From Prosthecobacter dejongeii (GTDB lineage: Bacteria > Verrucomicrobiota > Verrucomicrobiia > Verrucomicrobiales > Verrucomicrobiaceae), in the NCBI RefSeq assembly GCF_014203045.1, contig NZ_JACHIF010000004.1:166943-230942 (forward strand): a stretch of 64,000 nucleotides of DNA, read 5' to 3'. Below are positions 8,991-16,883 of this stretch, piece by piece. The notes below the pieces were generated by a model. The model worked only from the letters and a program-made list of their open reading frames with translations, was not told the origin of the DNA and made no database searches. How positions within the stretch are numbered: the stretch's first letter is position 1; each line of letters begins with the position of its first letter. The translations under genes were made by a program, and so were the position numbers.

Positions 8991-10442
8991 ATGTTTTTCC
9001 GCTCCTCCCTCAAGATCGCCTCACTCCGTCCTCGCGGTACGTTCGTCTTTGCCCTGGGCACCGCATGCCTCGTCAGTTCTTGTGTCGTCGGCCCGGATTA
9101 CCAATCTCCTGAGGCTAAGGTCTCCAAGCGCTGGAAGCAGCGGGCTGATGTCTCGGATCTTCCCGTCCCGGACCAGTGGTGGACCCTTTTCCGGGACAAC
9201 TCGCTGAATGGCCTGGTGGACCGTGCTCTCGCTAATAACCAGGACCTTCGTGCCGGCCTCGCCCGTGTGGATGCCGCCCGTGCCCTCACCGGAGTGCAGC
9301 AGGCCAACTGGTTCCCCCAGCTCAATCTGCAGAACAATGCCACCTATGAGCATTCCTCCGCCAACAGCATCGGGGCCAATCTCCCTTCCGGCGCCGGATT
9401 GCCTAACCTTGAGCGTGACCGCCATCGTGCAGCTTTGGGCCTGAACTATGAAGTGGACCTCTGGGGGCGCGTGCGCCGCAGTGTCGAAGGGGCCAAGGCC
9501 CGCGAAGACGCCTCGGTGGATACCCTCGCGGCCCAGCGCCTCGTCATCGCCGCCGAAGTCGCCCGTAGTTACTTCCTTGCCGCCTCCTTGGACAATCAGG
9601 AGCAGATCCTGCGCGAAACCATCTCCCTCCGCGAAGAGGCCCGCAAGCTACAGCAATCCCGTTTTGAAGGCGGCCTCGCCAATGAGATGGACGTCGCCCG
9701 CGCCCGCACCGAACTCGAACTCGCCAAGAACGACTTCGCTGCGATCGAGCGCCAGCGCGGCGCTGTGGAAAACTCGCTCGCCGTCCTCTGTGGCGATGCA
9801 CCCGCCGACTTTGGCTTGTCGAAAAACCGTCGCCTGCCTGCACCTCCCCGCGTCCCTGCTGGCATGCCCAGCACCCTGCTTCAGCGCCGCCCAGACATCC
9901 GCTCGGCCGAACAGACTCTGCGTGCTGCCAATGCCGACATAGGCGTGGCCAAGGCCAACTTCTATCCCGTCTTCAGCCTCACCGGTTCCGGTGGCCTGGA
10001 GTCCGTCGGGGCCGAAGACTTCTTCGAATGGAAAAGCCGCACCGCCAGCATCGGGCCACAGCTTACTGTTCCCATCTTTCAGGGAGGCCGTCTACGTGGC
10101 AACCTGCGTGCCGCTCAGGCTCGGTATGATGAAAGCCTAGCCACCTACCGCCAGACCATCCTCACTTCCCTTCGTGAAGTCGAAGACGCCATGCTGGACC
10201 TGAGAGCGTTTCAAAAACAACGCGCTGCCGTTGCCGCCGCCGTGGCTTCTGCTCAGGACACCAGCCGCCTCTCCCGCCTGCGGTATGACAAAGGTCTCGC
10301 CAGCTACTTCGAAGTCGTGGATGCCGACCGCGTCGTCCTCACCACCCGACTCACCCTCGCCCAGCTCGATGGCCAGCGCCTCACCTCCACCGTCCAGCTC
10401 CTCCGCGCCCTCGGCGGCGGCTGGAAAGGCAGCAGCAAATAA
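8991..10442 (+). CDS. NodT-family outer membrane efflux lipoprotein (TolC-like)
   Basis: The protein has 483 residues from the ATG at 8991. The signal peptide ends in the lipobox LVSSC (Cys about 31), followed by the NodT hallmark VVGPDYQ.P. Two repeated outer membrane efflux domains contain long helices, for example the stretch around ANADIGVAKANFYPVFSLTGSGG in the second half. It is the exit duct for the upstream ABC-HlyD pair. Encoding a dedicated channel in the same operon implies a self-contained pump. It is the last gene of the plus-strand run; an inverted repeat with a weak T-rich tail lies about 95 nt downstream. Confidence 0.93.
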   Translation: MFFRSSLKIASLRPRGTFVFALGTACLVSSCVVGPDYQSPEAKVSKRWKQRADVSDLPVPDQWWTLFRDNSLNGLVDRALANNQDLRAGLARVDAARALTGVQQANWFPQLNLQNNATYEHSSANSIGANLPSGAGLPNLERDRHRAALGLNYEVDLWGRVRRSVEGAKAREDASVDTLAAQRLVIAAEVARSYFLAASLDNQEQILRETISLREEARKLQQSRFEGGLANEMDVARARTELELAKNDFAAIERQRGAVENSLAVLCGDAPADFGLSKNRRLPAPPRVPAGMPSTLLQRRPDIRSAEQTLRAANADIGVAKANFYPVFSLTGSGGLESVGAEDFFEWKSRTASIGPQLTVPIFQGGRLRGNLRAAQARYDESLATYRQTILTSLREVEDAMLDLRAFQKQRAAVAAAVASAQDTSRLSRLRYDKGLASYFEVVDADRVVLTTRLTLAQLDGQRLTSTVQLLRALGGGWKGSSK

Positions 10443-10535
10443 CCTCCCGCAGCCGCGAAGCGTCCTGGATTGCGCAAGTCCTCTGGCGTTTTCGAAAGCT
10501 CACCAGTCTCCGAGCATTCTTACGCCCCCAAGGAG

Positions 10536-10554
10536 CGGGACTTGCCAAGTCCCG
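10536..10554 (+). terminator. Inverted repeat, weak terminator candidate after the efflux operon
   Basis: CGGGACTTG and its exact complement are separated by one base, giving an 8-bp stem with a 3-nt loop, followed by TCTCTTT. The T-run is poor, so this may be a terminator, an mRNA end-stabilising hairpin or an intergenic repeat. The rest of 10443-10669 shows no gene. Confidence 0.4.
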
Positions 10555-10669
10555 TCTCTTTGAACCAGCGACCATCTCCAGCCCTTCCCGAGAGGAGCGT
10601 GGAGATTCGCTTCGCAGCGTCCCACTTCCTCTCCTTTGGTCTAACAAAAAGTCTGTTAATCACACCTGC

Positions 10670-11014
10670 CTACCTTTTCCGGCTCAGCATGATCTCATTG
10701 CCTTCCGGGTCGGTGCACATCGCCAGATGCGGAGGTTCATCACCTTCTGGCTGTGGTTCCTTTGTCAGCGATCCCCCCGCCGCCACGATTTCTGCCGCCC
10801 CGGCCACTACGTCCGGCACCTGAAAGGTCAGTCCCGTCCACGTGCGTTCACCTTCGCCGCCGCCATGGATGGCCAGGATGCCTTGGCAGATTTCCACCTC
10901 GCTCACGTAGTCGTTTTGTTTGATGACCTTGGCCGCAAAGACGCCTGTGTAAAACTTCAGCGCACGCGCCATGTCAGCCGCCCAGATGGTGTATTTGAAT
11001 CGTTCAACTAGCAT
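10670..11014 (-). CDS. VOC (glyoxalase/bleomycin resistance) superfamily protein
   Basis: The protein has 114 residues from the ATG at 11014, chosen over an in-frame start 18 nt upstream because MLVERFKYTIWAADMARALKFY has the usual VOC beginning. It shows one betaalphabetabetabeta module pair: the N-terminal half ends near GILAIHGGG, and the C-terminal half contains the familiar FQVPDV, AAGG and DPEGNEIMLS segments. VOC proteins act as metal-dependent lyases, dioxygenases or binding proteins, and single-copy forms usually dimerise. No substrate can be inferred. It is the last gene of a minus-strand run starting at 14451, 66 nt downstream of the GGCT-like gene. Confidence 0.82.
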   Translation of the reverse strand: MLVERFKYTIWAADMARALKFYTGVFAAKVIKQNDYVSEVEICQGILAIHGGGEGERTWTGLTFQVPDVVAGAAEIVAAGGSLTKEPQPEGDEPPHLAMCTDPEGNEIMLSRKR

Positions 11015-11080
11015 GGCTGCCGATAGCCTCACCCTCTCACGGATGCCACCACATTCGTGCCACGAACTAAAGGTGACGAG

Positions 11081-11437
11081 TTACCACATCGTGCCAAGAT
11101 CTGGACGACCCTGAACGGATCTTAAGTAGCGATAGCCTTCGACTCGCAGTTCTTCATGCGGCGGCAGCAGCGGGATCACCTCGCGCACATATTCTCCACC
11201 TTCGATGTCTTCCAGTTCATCCAGCCGCGCCAGCCCTTCGGCATCTACCTCCCAGATCTCGCCCGTGATGCTCAGTCCATCCTCGGCACTGACCATTCCC
11301 GGATAACCGCCCATATCATGGAGCCGGTAATGAGCGGCGGTGCTGGCTTCCGCCACAAACCGCTGCCCGCGCATGTAAGCATGGTTAGACCTGCCGCGCT
11401 TCAGCGTGCCATAGAGGAAGAGAAGCCTGGTTTTCAT
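11081..11437 (-). CDS. Gamma-glutamylcyclotransferase-like (AIG2/GGCT) protein
   Basis: The protein has 118 residues. The N-terminal LFLYGTLKRGRSNHAY matches the substrate-binding YGTLxxG signature of the GGCT fold. Later segments GEIWEVDAEGLARLDELEDIEGG (conserved Glu and LD.LE) and YRYLR complete the small barrel. Family members cyclise gamma-glutamyl compounds; many bacterial AIG2-like proteins such as YtfP have unknown substrates. It starts 9 nt after the lipoyl-transferase-like gene, so the two are probably cotranscribed. Confidence 0.85.
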   Translation of the reverse strand: MKTRLLFLYGTLKRGRSNHAYMRGQRFVAEASTAAHYRLHDMGGYPGMVSAEDGLSITGEIWEVDAEGLARLDELEDIEGGEYVREVIPLLPPHEELRVEGYRYLRSVQGRPDLGTMW

Positions 11438-11446
11438 GATATCAAT

Positions 11447-12148
11447 TCAGATTCTGGGCAGGTGGTCATCGCGATCGGCCAGCCATTCCGGCAGGGCGTA
11501 GCGTCTTCGTTCCAGTTCGGTCGCGCGGGCCAGGACGGGCTCGGGGGCTGTTTCCACGGTGAGCACTTCCTTGGCCAGCCGCGTGGCCCATTGAGTCCAA
11601 AACTCGGGCTTCAGGATCACCTGCTGCACGCTGCCCTGATGCAGCAGCCCCAGCTTGCCCCGCCGTTGTCCTGCTCCCGCCACCTTCACGGGTCCCCGGA
11701 TCACATCATGCACCGCCGGGGCAACAAAGCAGAAAGGGGCCTCGATGACATCTTCTTGTAACGCCAGCCGACAACCTGGATGTCCATTTTGACTCAAGGC
11801 CTCTGCGAGGGAGCCATGGATGCGCCGGTAACTTTCCAGGGCCGTCGTTTCCGACCAAGGATCCGCCGATGGCACGATGACGGAGTAGGTGTAGTCCTCC
11901 TGGTGCAGCACCACACCGCCGCCCGTCCACCTGCGCACCACGGGCCAGCCGGGCAGGGCATCCTGCAGCTTGGGCAAACTCTGCGCATAACCCAGGGTCA
12001 CCGTGGGCTGGTCCCAGGTGTAAATACGCAGCACCGGAATCGTGCTGTGCTCCAGCCAGGCCTGGTCCACCGCCATGTTCATCGGCCCTGCATGGGTGCC
12101 GTCGAGATGCAGGATGAGTCGGTCAAAAAAAGGTTCTCCAAAGGACAC
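11447..12148 (-). CDS. Lipoate/octanoate protein transferase family (LplA/LipM-like)
   Basis: The protein has 233 residues and starts at GTG (12148); no upstream ATG is better placed. It shows the biotin/lipoate A/B protein ligase fold: MNMAVDQAWLE, a WDQPTVTLGYAQ segment, the binding motif VVRRWTGGGVVLH and the catalytic-lysine region GPVKVAGAGQRRGKLGLLHQG. The length fits a catalytic domain without the LplA C-terminal accessory domain, which points to a LipM/LipL-like amidotransferase or a short ligase. Its role is attaching octanoyl or lipoyl groups to lipoyl domains of 2-oxoacid dehydrogenases or GcvH. No lipA is visible nearby. Confidence 0.8.
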   Translation of the reverse strand: MSFGEPFFDRLILHLDGTHAGPMNMAVDQAWLEHSTIPVLRIYTWDQPTVTLGYAQSLPKLQDALPGWPVVRRWTGGGVVLHQEDYTYSVIVPSADPWSETTALESYRRIHGSLAEALSQNGHPGCRLALQEDVIEAPFCFVAPAVHDVIRGPVKVAGAGQRRGKLGLLHQGSVQQVILKPEFWTQWATRLAKEVLTVETAPEPVLARATELERRRYALPEWLADRDDHLPRI

Positions 12149-12197
12149 GGTGATCAGGGGATGAGATAAGTGAAGGACATCCGATTCAAGAATCGAG

Positions 12198-12539
12198 TCA
12201 GAGAGGCTTCTCCCACCAAGGAAAATTCATTGAGGGTGCCGATGGGAAGGGCTGCGAAGTGCAGCATCGGAAGTCCTCCTTTTTAAGGTTCAGCATCAGG
12301 CAGAGGAAATTGACGGTTCGTGGTTCTAATGTGCGCAGGGTGGTCACCACCTGCTTTAACTTTTCGTCACCGTAGTGGCTCCGCAATTTGTGCCACCCTT
12401 CCAAGCCTCCGCGTTCGACGACACGGCCAATGATCTGCCGGGCGTGCCTGTCCAGGTCCAGCGATTCGGGGCGTGCATCCCAGAACAGGGCACGCGGCAA
12501 CCCCAGGGGAGTCTTTGGCTTTTCCGTGGGGCTGATCAT
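12198..12539 (-). CDS. DUF6922-like small protein, orphan
   Basis: A 113-residue protein. Its core (LPRALFWDARPESLDLDRHA, IIGRVVERGGLEGW, HYGDEKLKQVV, NFLCLMLNL) looks like the DUF6922 family, whose members are often encoded beside a nucleotidyltransferase of the AbiEii type and are treated as antitoxin-like. No such partner is present: the next gene downstream is the lipoyl transferase and the gene upstream is UbiC-like. It starts 9 nt after the UbiC-like stop, so it is cotranscribed with metabolic genes. The last 20 residues look unrelated to the family core. Function is unknown. Confidence 0.65.
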   Translation of the reverse strand: MISPTEKPKTPLGLPRALFWDARPESLDLDRHARQIIGRVVERGGLEGWHKLRSHYGDEKLKQVVTTLRTLEPRTVNFLCLMLNLKKEDFRCCTSQPFPSAPSMNFPWWEKPL

Positions 12540-12548
12540 CGGCAGAAC

Positions 12549-13121
12549 CTACATCCCTCTGGGTAGGACCTCAACCACATCTGCCAGCACGCGGCCGCTG
12601 CCGTGGCGGAGTTCGTTACAGCGGCCAAAGAGGATCTGGCCGCTGGTGGCACCCAGGAGTTCGGCGAGGCGGGCATCCACGGCGATGCGGAAGAAACCTC
12701 GCGGGTGGCTGCTGTGGGGGACTTGGTAACGTTCTAGAATGGCACCGAAGGGGACGCGGCCTTCGATGACGAGGGTTTGGGCCTCTTCAGGCAGCAGGTC
12801 AAGGTGAATGCCGATGGCGCCAAACTCCACGGGCTTGCCATCGCTGCGGCGGTTGAGCACGCTGGCGCGTACGAGGTAGTTGCCGATGCGGGCCTTGGCA
12901 TGCACGTCGAGGTCAATGTCGCAGCCATGGCCGTCCCGCAGGCGCGGGGTCATGTCAATGTCATGGACCAGCAGCCAGCGCTCATGCTCTGGAAGTTCGT
13001 CGGGTGGCACAAAGGTCACACGCGGACGGGCGCTGCCGATGCCATAAAAGAACACCAGCGGAGCCAGATCATCCTCACGGACGGCATCGGTGCGCGGGGC
13101 AGCATCAAGTGTAGCGGGCAT
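12549..13121 (-). CDS. UbiC-like (chorismate lyase-fold) protein
   Basis: A 190-residue protein with the layout of the chorismate lyase/UTRA fold: LLVHDIDMT..L, YLVRASVL with the substrate Arg, PVEFGAIGIHL, RVPFGAILE (the PLG.iL element), LFGRCNEL (the GR element) and LADVVEVLP with a C-terminal Glu. In UbiC these elements hold chorismate and cut it to 4-hydroxybenzoate and pyruvate. Identity is low, so the reaction is only suggested. The gene overlaps the end of the upstream HemN-like radical SAM gene by 17 bp, so the two are translationally coupled. A role in quinone or aromatic-acid supply is inference. Confidence 0.55.
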   Translation of the reverse strand: MPATLDAAPRTDAVREDDLAPLVFFYGIGSARPRVTFVPPDELPEHERWLLVHDIDMTPRLRDGHGCDIDLDVHAKARIGNYLVRASVLNRRSDGKPVEFGAIGIHLDLLPEEAQTLVIEGRVPFGAILERYQVPHSSHPRGFFRIAVDARLAELLGATSGQILFGRCNELRHGSGRVLADVVEVLPRGM

Positions 13122-14451
13122 ACTGGCGGTGCTGGGGCAGGAAGAATTCGTGCAACAGACGGTCCACTTGCAGCAGGCCGTCGCGAGTCAGCGTGATGTC
13201 CTTGTCGGTGAGTTTGGCAAAGCCCTCGTTTTGCAGGTAGTTGAGCTGGGGGGCAAAGAAGGCCAGAGGGTCCTGGCCGAACTTGTTTTGGTAATAGGCA
13301 AATTCACTGTGGCCTAACTTCAACTTCAGAATGAATTCGCGTACGAAGCGCTCTTCGTGGGTGGTCTCATAGGCGCGGAAGATGGGGAGCTGCCCGGCAT
13401 CCACGGCCTGCATGTAGGGGCCCACTTCAGCCTGGTTCTGGTAATGCACGCCGCCTAAGTGACCAAAGGAAGCCACGCCGCAGCTCAGGAGGTCTGCGCC
13501 TTCCCAAAGGGCATCGCGATAGACGAACTTGATGCGCTGCGGGTCTTTTACCACGGTGTAGGCACTGGTGACGGTATAACCATTTTTGACGAATTCATCA
13601 AAAGCGTAGCTCACCCAGTCGCGTTTGGTCTGCCAGTCGGCCACGGGGGCCGTCACTTTGCCCTCTTCCTTCATCTGTTTGTACATGGTGGTGTTGTAGG
13701 GCACCTCCATCTGGTAGATGGTGACGGCATCGGGCCCGAGGGCGATACCTTTGGCTACGGTGTCCTTCCAGTTTTCCCAGGTCTCGTTCATCATACCAGC
13801 GATGAGGTCAATGTTAATGTGTTCGAAGCCGAGGGTGCGGGCAAAGCGGTAGGCCTTTTCGATTTCGCCGCTGCGGTGGGCGCGGCCATTGGTTTCCAAA
13901 ATGTGGTCGTCGAAGTTTTCCACGCCGAGGCTGAGGCGGGTAACGCCGACTTCACGGATGCCAGTGAGTTTTTTCTCGTTGAGGGTGCCAGGCTCAGCTT
14001 CAAAAGCGACTTCGGCTGCGCCATCCCAACTGACGAGGTCTTTCATTCGGTTGGTCAGATCCGTAAGCTGTGGGATGCTGAGGTAGCTGGGTGTGCCACC
14101 CCCGAAATAGACGAAGTGGGCTTTGCGGCCGTTGATGTAGGGTTGCTGTGCAAAGCGCTCCATCTCGCGCATGCCAGCATCAATGTAGGCCTTGATCTCT
14201 GAGGCATTCTTATCGGTATAGACCTTGAAATAGCAGAAGTGGCAGCGCTTCCGGCAAAAGGGAATGTGAAAATAAACGCCCAGCGGCGTGTTTGCAGGAG
14301 CGGGCTTAGCCAGCACATTTTCGATCACTGGCACCTGATCTGGCTTCCAGAATGAGAAGGGCGGGTAATTGCTAACAAAATAATTTCCCGCTTCAGTCTG
14401 TTCGACCTTTTTCTCGGCGGAGTGCGGGGGGGATTCCAGGGTGGTGGACAT
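13105..14451 (-). CDS. HemN/HemW-like radical SAM protein
   Basis: The protein has 448 residues. The cluster motif CRKRCHFCYF (CxxxCxxC) binds the [4Fe-4S]-SAM cluster. HFVYFGGGTPSYLS and FEAEPGTLNEKKL are characteristic of the coproporphyrinogen dehydrogenase-like group, as are RLSLGVENF and IDLIAGMMNETWENW. The C-terminal part (about residues 330-440) resembles the HemN C-terminal helical domain. True HemN makes protoporphyrinogen anaerobically, HemW is a heme chaperone, and others are methyltransferases, so I do not choose a reaction. It leads a minus-strand run of six closely spaced genes and overlaps the UbiC-like gene. The Cys-x3-Cys-x2-Cys spacing is intact. Confidence 0.85.
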   Translation of the reverse strand: MSTTLESPPHSAEKKVEQTEAGNYFVSNYPPFSFWKPDQVPVIENVLAKPAPANTPLGVYFHIPFCRKRCHFCYFKVYTDKNASEIKAYIDAGMREMERFAQQPYINGRKAHFVYFGGGTPSYLSIPQLTDLTNRMKDLVSWDGAAEVAFEAEPGTLNEKKLTGIREVGVTRLSLGVENFDDHILETNGRAHRSGEIEKAYRFARTLGFEHINIDLIAGMMNETWENWKDTVAKGIALGPDAVTIYQMEVPYNTTMYKQMKEEGKVTAPVADWQTKRDWVSYAFDEFVKNGYTVTSAYTVVKDPQRIKFVYRDALWEGADLLSCGVASFGHLGGVHYQNQAEVGPYMQAVDAGQLPIFRAYETTHEERFVREFILKLKLGHSEFAYYQNKFGQDPLAFFAPQLNYLQNEGFAKLTDKDITLTRDGLLQVDRLLHEFFLPQHRQYARYT

Positions 14452-14509
14452 GATAGATGTGTGAACAGGGAACGCAGGATATCGTTCACTTCTAAGCGTT
14501 AAACGTGCC

Positions 14510-14523
14510 GGAGACCAGTCTCC
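14510..14523. repeat. Short intergenic palindrome upstream of the HemN-like gene
   Basis: GGAGAC-CA-GTCTCC lies in the 156-bp space between the NAT-like gene end and the HemN-like gene start. It could be a hairpin at the 3' end of the NAT-like transcript or an operator. It has no U-tract on either strand and its function is unknown. Confidence 0.3.
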
Positions 14524-14607
14524 ACGCGAAGCTAGGACGCATCAGGGGCAAATTTATTGCGTCCTCAGTTCAGTAAATCAGGCGGCTGCCCGCAGTTCCT
14601 TACCTTG

Positions 14608-15471
14608 TCACGCCATGTGCAGTTCGGCTTTCCGAGATCCAGGCGGTGGTGGTGTGGGCACGTCTTGAGGCAGCCGTTGGGCTATTTCTTCGCTAAATCC
14701 CATTTCTTCGACAAGAAAAGCGGTGCGTTCCCCATGGGTGACGGGCCTACTTGTTACGCGACCGTCTTCGTGCAATGTCACGGCGTTACCAAAAGCAAAA
14801 CTGATGACCTCATTACCACGATTGAGTCGGGCACTGAGTTGATAATTAAAGGGACTCCAGCCACGTGTTTGATCGTAACGGCGTTCAAAGTCCAGGTACT
14901 CATCACCGAACGGTTCATAGCGGCAGACAAAGCCTGCTGTCATGTGCAAGGGGCGCCAATGGATATGCCAGCGCTCTTGCTGACGGGTGGCCTGGATGCC
15001 CCAGGCAGGGTGGGCGATGGCTGTAATCCCCCCGGAGTGCAGTCGCAGCGGCAGATGATGGAGGATGGATGTATCCACCAAGTAATTTTCGTCAGGGTCA
15101 AAATGGACGACGACCGTCCCGTGATTGGGCGAAAGGTCGGGCGCTGCCAGCATGGTGCCGATCTGGCGCTGCGCGGAAAAGCCCAGGCTGGTGAGTAAGG
15201 CCGCCAGCGCATTGGAGCCTGACCAGCAAGTGCCGCCTGTGCCGTGATCCAGCCAGTTGTTGAAGAAATCCTGCGCCGTGCTGCCTGGTAGGGCGGTATT
15301 ATGACCTCCTCTCACATGAATGAGTTTCTGGACATTATCGAAGGGTACTCGTTGGCACCAAGCCATGTAGATCTGGTTGAGGACTTCCAAGGATGGCGTG
15401 GTGGAAATGGATAAACCAAGCTTGCAGAGAATGCGTGTGAGAAGATCTGTGGGCAGGACGGCTGTAGGCAT
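14608..15471 (-). CDS. Arylamine N-acetyltransferase-like enzyme
   Basis: The protein has 287 residues from the ATG at 15471. Longer in-frame starts (15603, 15702) run into the divergent fabV region, and the extra residues look non-coding. The NAT signature is visible: RVPFDNVQKL, then GGTCWSGSNALAALLTSLGF with the catalytic Cys (about residue 82), NHGTVVVHF with the His and ENYLVDTS with the Asp. The usual R.GG.C.E.N motif is altered (GTGGTCWSGSN), so acceptor or donor may differ from classic NATs. NATs acetylate arylamines or close amide macrocycles. The gene is divergent from fabV with about 150 bp between starts and has no biosynthetic cluster next to it. Confidence 0.75.
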   Translation of the reverse strand: MPTAVLPTDLLTRILCKLGLSISTTPSLEVLNQIYMAWCQRVPFDNVQKLIHVRGGHNTALPGSTAQDFFNNWLDHGTGGTCWSGSNALAALLTSLGFSAQRQIGTMLAAPDLSPNHGTVVVHFDPDENYLVDTSILHHLPLRLHSGGITAIAHPAWGIQATRQQERWHIHWRPLHMTAGFVCRYEPFGDEYLDFERRYDQTRGWSPFNYQLSARLNRGNEVISFAFGNAVTLHEDGRVTSRPVTHGERTAFLVEEMGFSEEIAQRLPQDVPTPPPPGSRKAELHMA

Positions 15472-15621
15472 ATAGAGACTGAGAAAGTTGATTCTCCTTT
15501 TTGTTGCACCTGTTACGCATAATTTAATGAAATTTGCCTCGCAGGGTGGGGATCCCTGCCTCTGGGAGATGATAAAATCAGTTGCCAGCGGCCCTGTCTC
15601 CATTACCCGATGAGACTGACT

Positions 15622-16815
15622 ATGATCGTAGCACCCAAGATCCGAGGTTTTATTTGTACCACCGCTCACCCTGAGGGCTGCGCGAAACACGTGGCGGAGC
15701 AAATCGCTGTTGTGAAAAAAGGCGGTCTCATTGAAAACGGCCCTAAAAAGGTTCTGGTGATCGGCTCTTCGACTGGTTACGGCCTGTCCTCCCGCATCGC
15801 AGCAGCTTTTGGCGCTCAGGCCTCCACCATCGGCGTGTTTTTCGAGCGCCCCGGTGAAGATGACCGCACGGCCACGGCGGGATGGTATAACTCAGCAGCT
15901 TTTGAAAATGAGGCGAAGGCCGCAGGTCTGTATGCACGTTCTTTTAATGGCGATGCATACTCTGACACTATCAAAACGGAGGTTATTGACGCCATCAAGA
16001 CCGATCTCGGTCAGGTGGATTGCGTGATTTATAGCTTGGCTTCTCCTCGCCGCACGCATCCTAAGACAGCGGAGGTTTTTAAGTCGGTCTTGAAACCCAT
16101 CGGTGAAGTTTACACGAATAAAAACCTGAACACCACCACGGGTGTTGTGAATGAAATCTCCATTGAGCCTGCTCAGGGCGATGACGTAGCGCAGACGGTG
16201 GCTGTGATGGGCGGGGAAGACTGGGAAATGTGGATGGATGCCTTGATCGCGGCAGACGTCTTGGCTCCTGGCGTGCAGACCGTTTCCTATTCCTACATTG
16301 GGCCTGAAGTGACTTGGCCGATTTACAAAAATGGCACCATTGGCAAGGCTAAAGAAGATTTGGAAAAGGTGCAGCAGGCCCTGGATGCCAAGCTGGCACC
16401 TCTGAATGGTAAAGCCTGGGTTTCGGTGAACAAAGCCCTGGTCACACAGGCCAGTTCTGCCATCCCTGTGGTGCCTCTCTACATTTCCTTGCTCTATAAA
16501 GTGATGAAAGCAGAAGGCACTCATGAAGATACCATCGAGCAGATGGATCGTCTCTTCCGCGATCGTCTCTACAGTGGTAACCCACAGCCAGATGAAGCGG
16601 GGCGTATCCGTGTGGATGACTGGGAAATGAAGCCAGAAGTGCAGGCCCTGGTCGGCCAGCGCTGGACCGAAGTGAATACCGAAAATCTCAGCGAATACGG
16701 AGACTTTGCCGGTTATCAGGCGAGCTTCCTGCGTCTCTTTGGCTTCGGCCTGGAAGGTGTGGACTATACAGCTGAGACGAATCCAAACGTCCCGGTGCCA
16801 TCCATCGCTTCATAA
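15622..16815 (+). CDS. fabV: FabV, NADH-dependent trans-2-enoyl-ACP reductase
   Basis: The protein has 397 residues from the ATG at 15622. FabV proteins begin M-I-x-x-P-x-I-R-G-F, and MIVAPKIRGFICTTAHPEG fits exactly, so the start four codons upstream is not used. The dinucleotide-binding segment is KVLVIGSSTGYGLSSRIAAA. The FabV catalytic Y-x8-K is present in TWPIYKNGTIGKAKEDLEK. It catalyses the last step of the fatty acid elongation cycle in the cytoplasm. FabV enzymes are typically less triclosan-sensitive than FabI. It is monocistronic, with a strong terminator 37 nt after the stop. Confidence 0.96.
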   Translation: MIVAPKIRGFICTTAHPEGCAKHVAEQIAVVKKGGLIENGPKKVLVIGSSTGYGLSSRIAAAFGAQASTIGVFFERPGEDDRTATAGWYNSAAFENEAKAAGLYARSFNGDAYSDTIKTEVIDAIKTDLGQVDCVIYSLASPRRTHPKTAEVFKSVLKPIGEVYTNKNLNTTTGVVNEISIEPAQGDDVAQTVAVMGGEDWEMWMDALIAADVLAPGVQTVSYSYIGPEVTWPIYKNGTIGKAKEDLEKVQQALDAKLAPLNGKAWVSVNKALVTQASSAIPVVPLYISLLYKVMKAEGTHEDTIEQMDRLFRDRLYSGNPQPDEAGRIRVDDWEMKPEVQALVGQRWTEVNTENLSEYGDFAGYQASFLRLFGFGLEGVDYTAETNPNVPVPSIAS

Positions 16816-16851
16816 AAAGCAATTTAGCAAGAGGCGAGTTCTTTCACCTCG

Positions 16852-16880
16852 GCGCAGTCCTTCGGGGCTGCGCTTTTTTT
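16852..16880 (+). terminator. Rho-independent terminator after fabV
   Basis: A 9-bp stem GCGCAGTCC/GGGCTGCGC (one G-T wobble) capped by a TTCG tetraloop is followed directly by seven T. It ends the fabV transcript in front of the convergent membrane-protein gene. Confidence 0.95.
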
Positions 16881-16883
16881 GTA

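Noticed and set aside
10443-10669. A short gene downstream of the NodT factor
   Set aside because: Frames here are short, rich in rare-looking Ser/Pro/Arg composition, and interrupted by an inverted repeat. No recognisable product.
14608-15702. Longer NAT-like protein starting at 15702 or 15603
   Set aside because: The extra N-terminal residues run into the divergent fabV region and resemble no NAT. The ATG at 15471 gives the normal family length.
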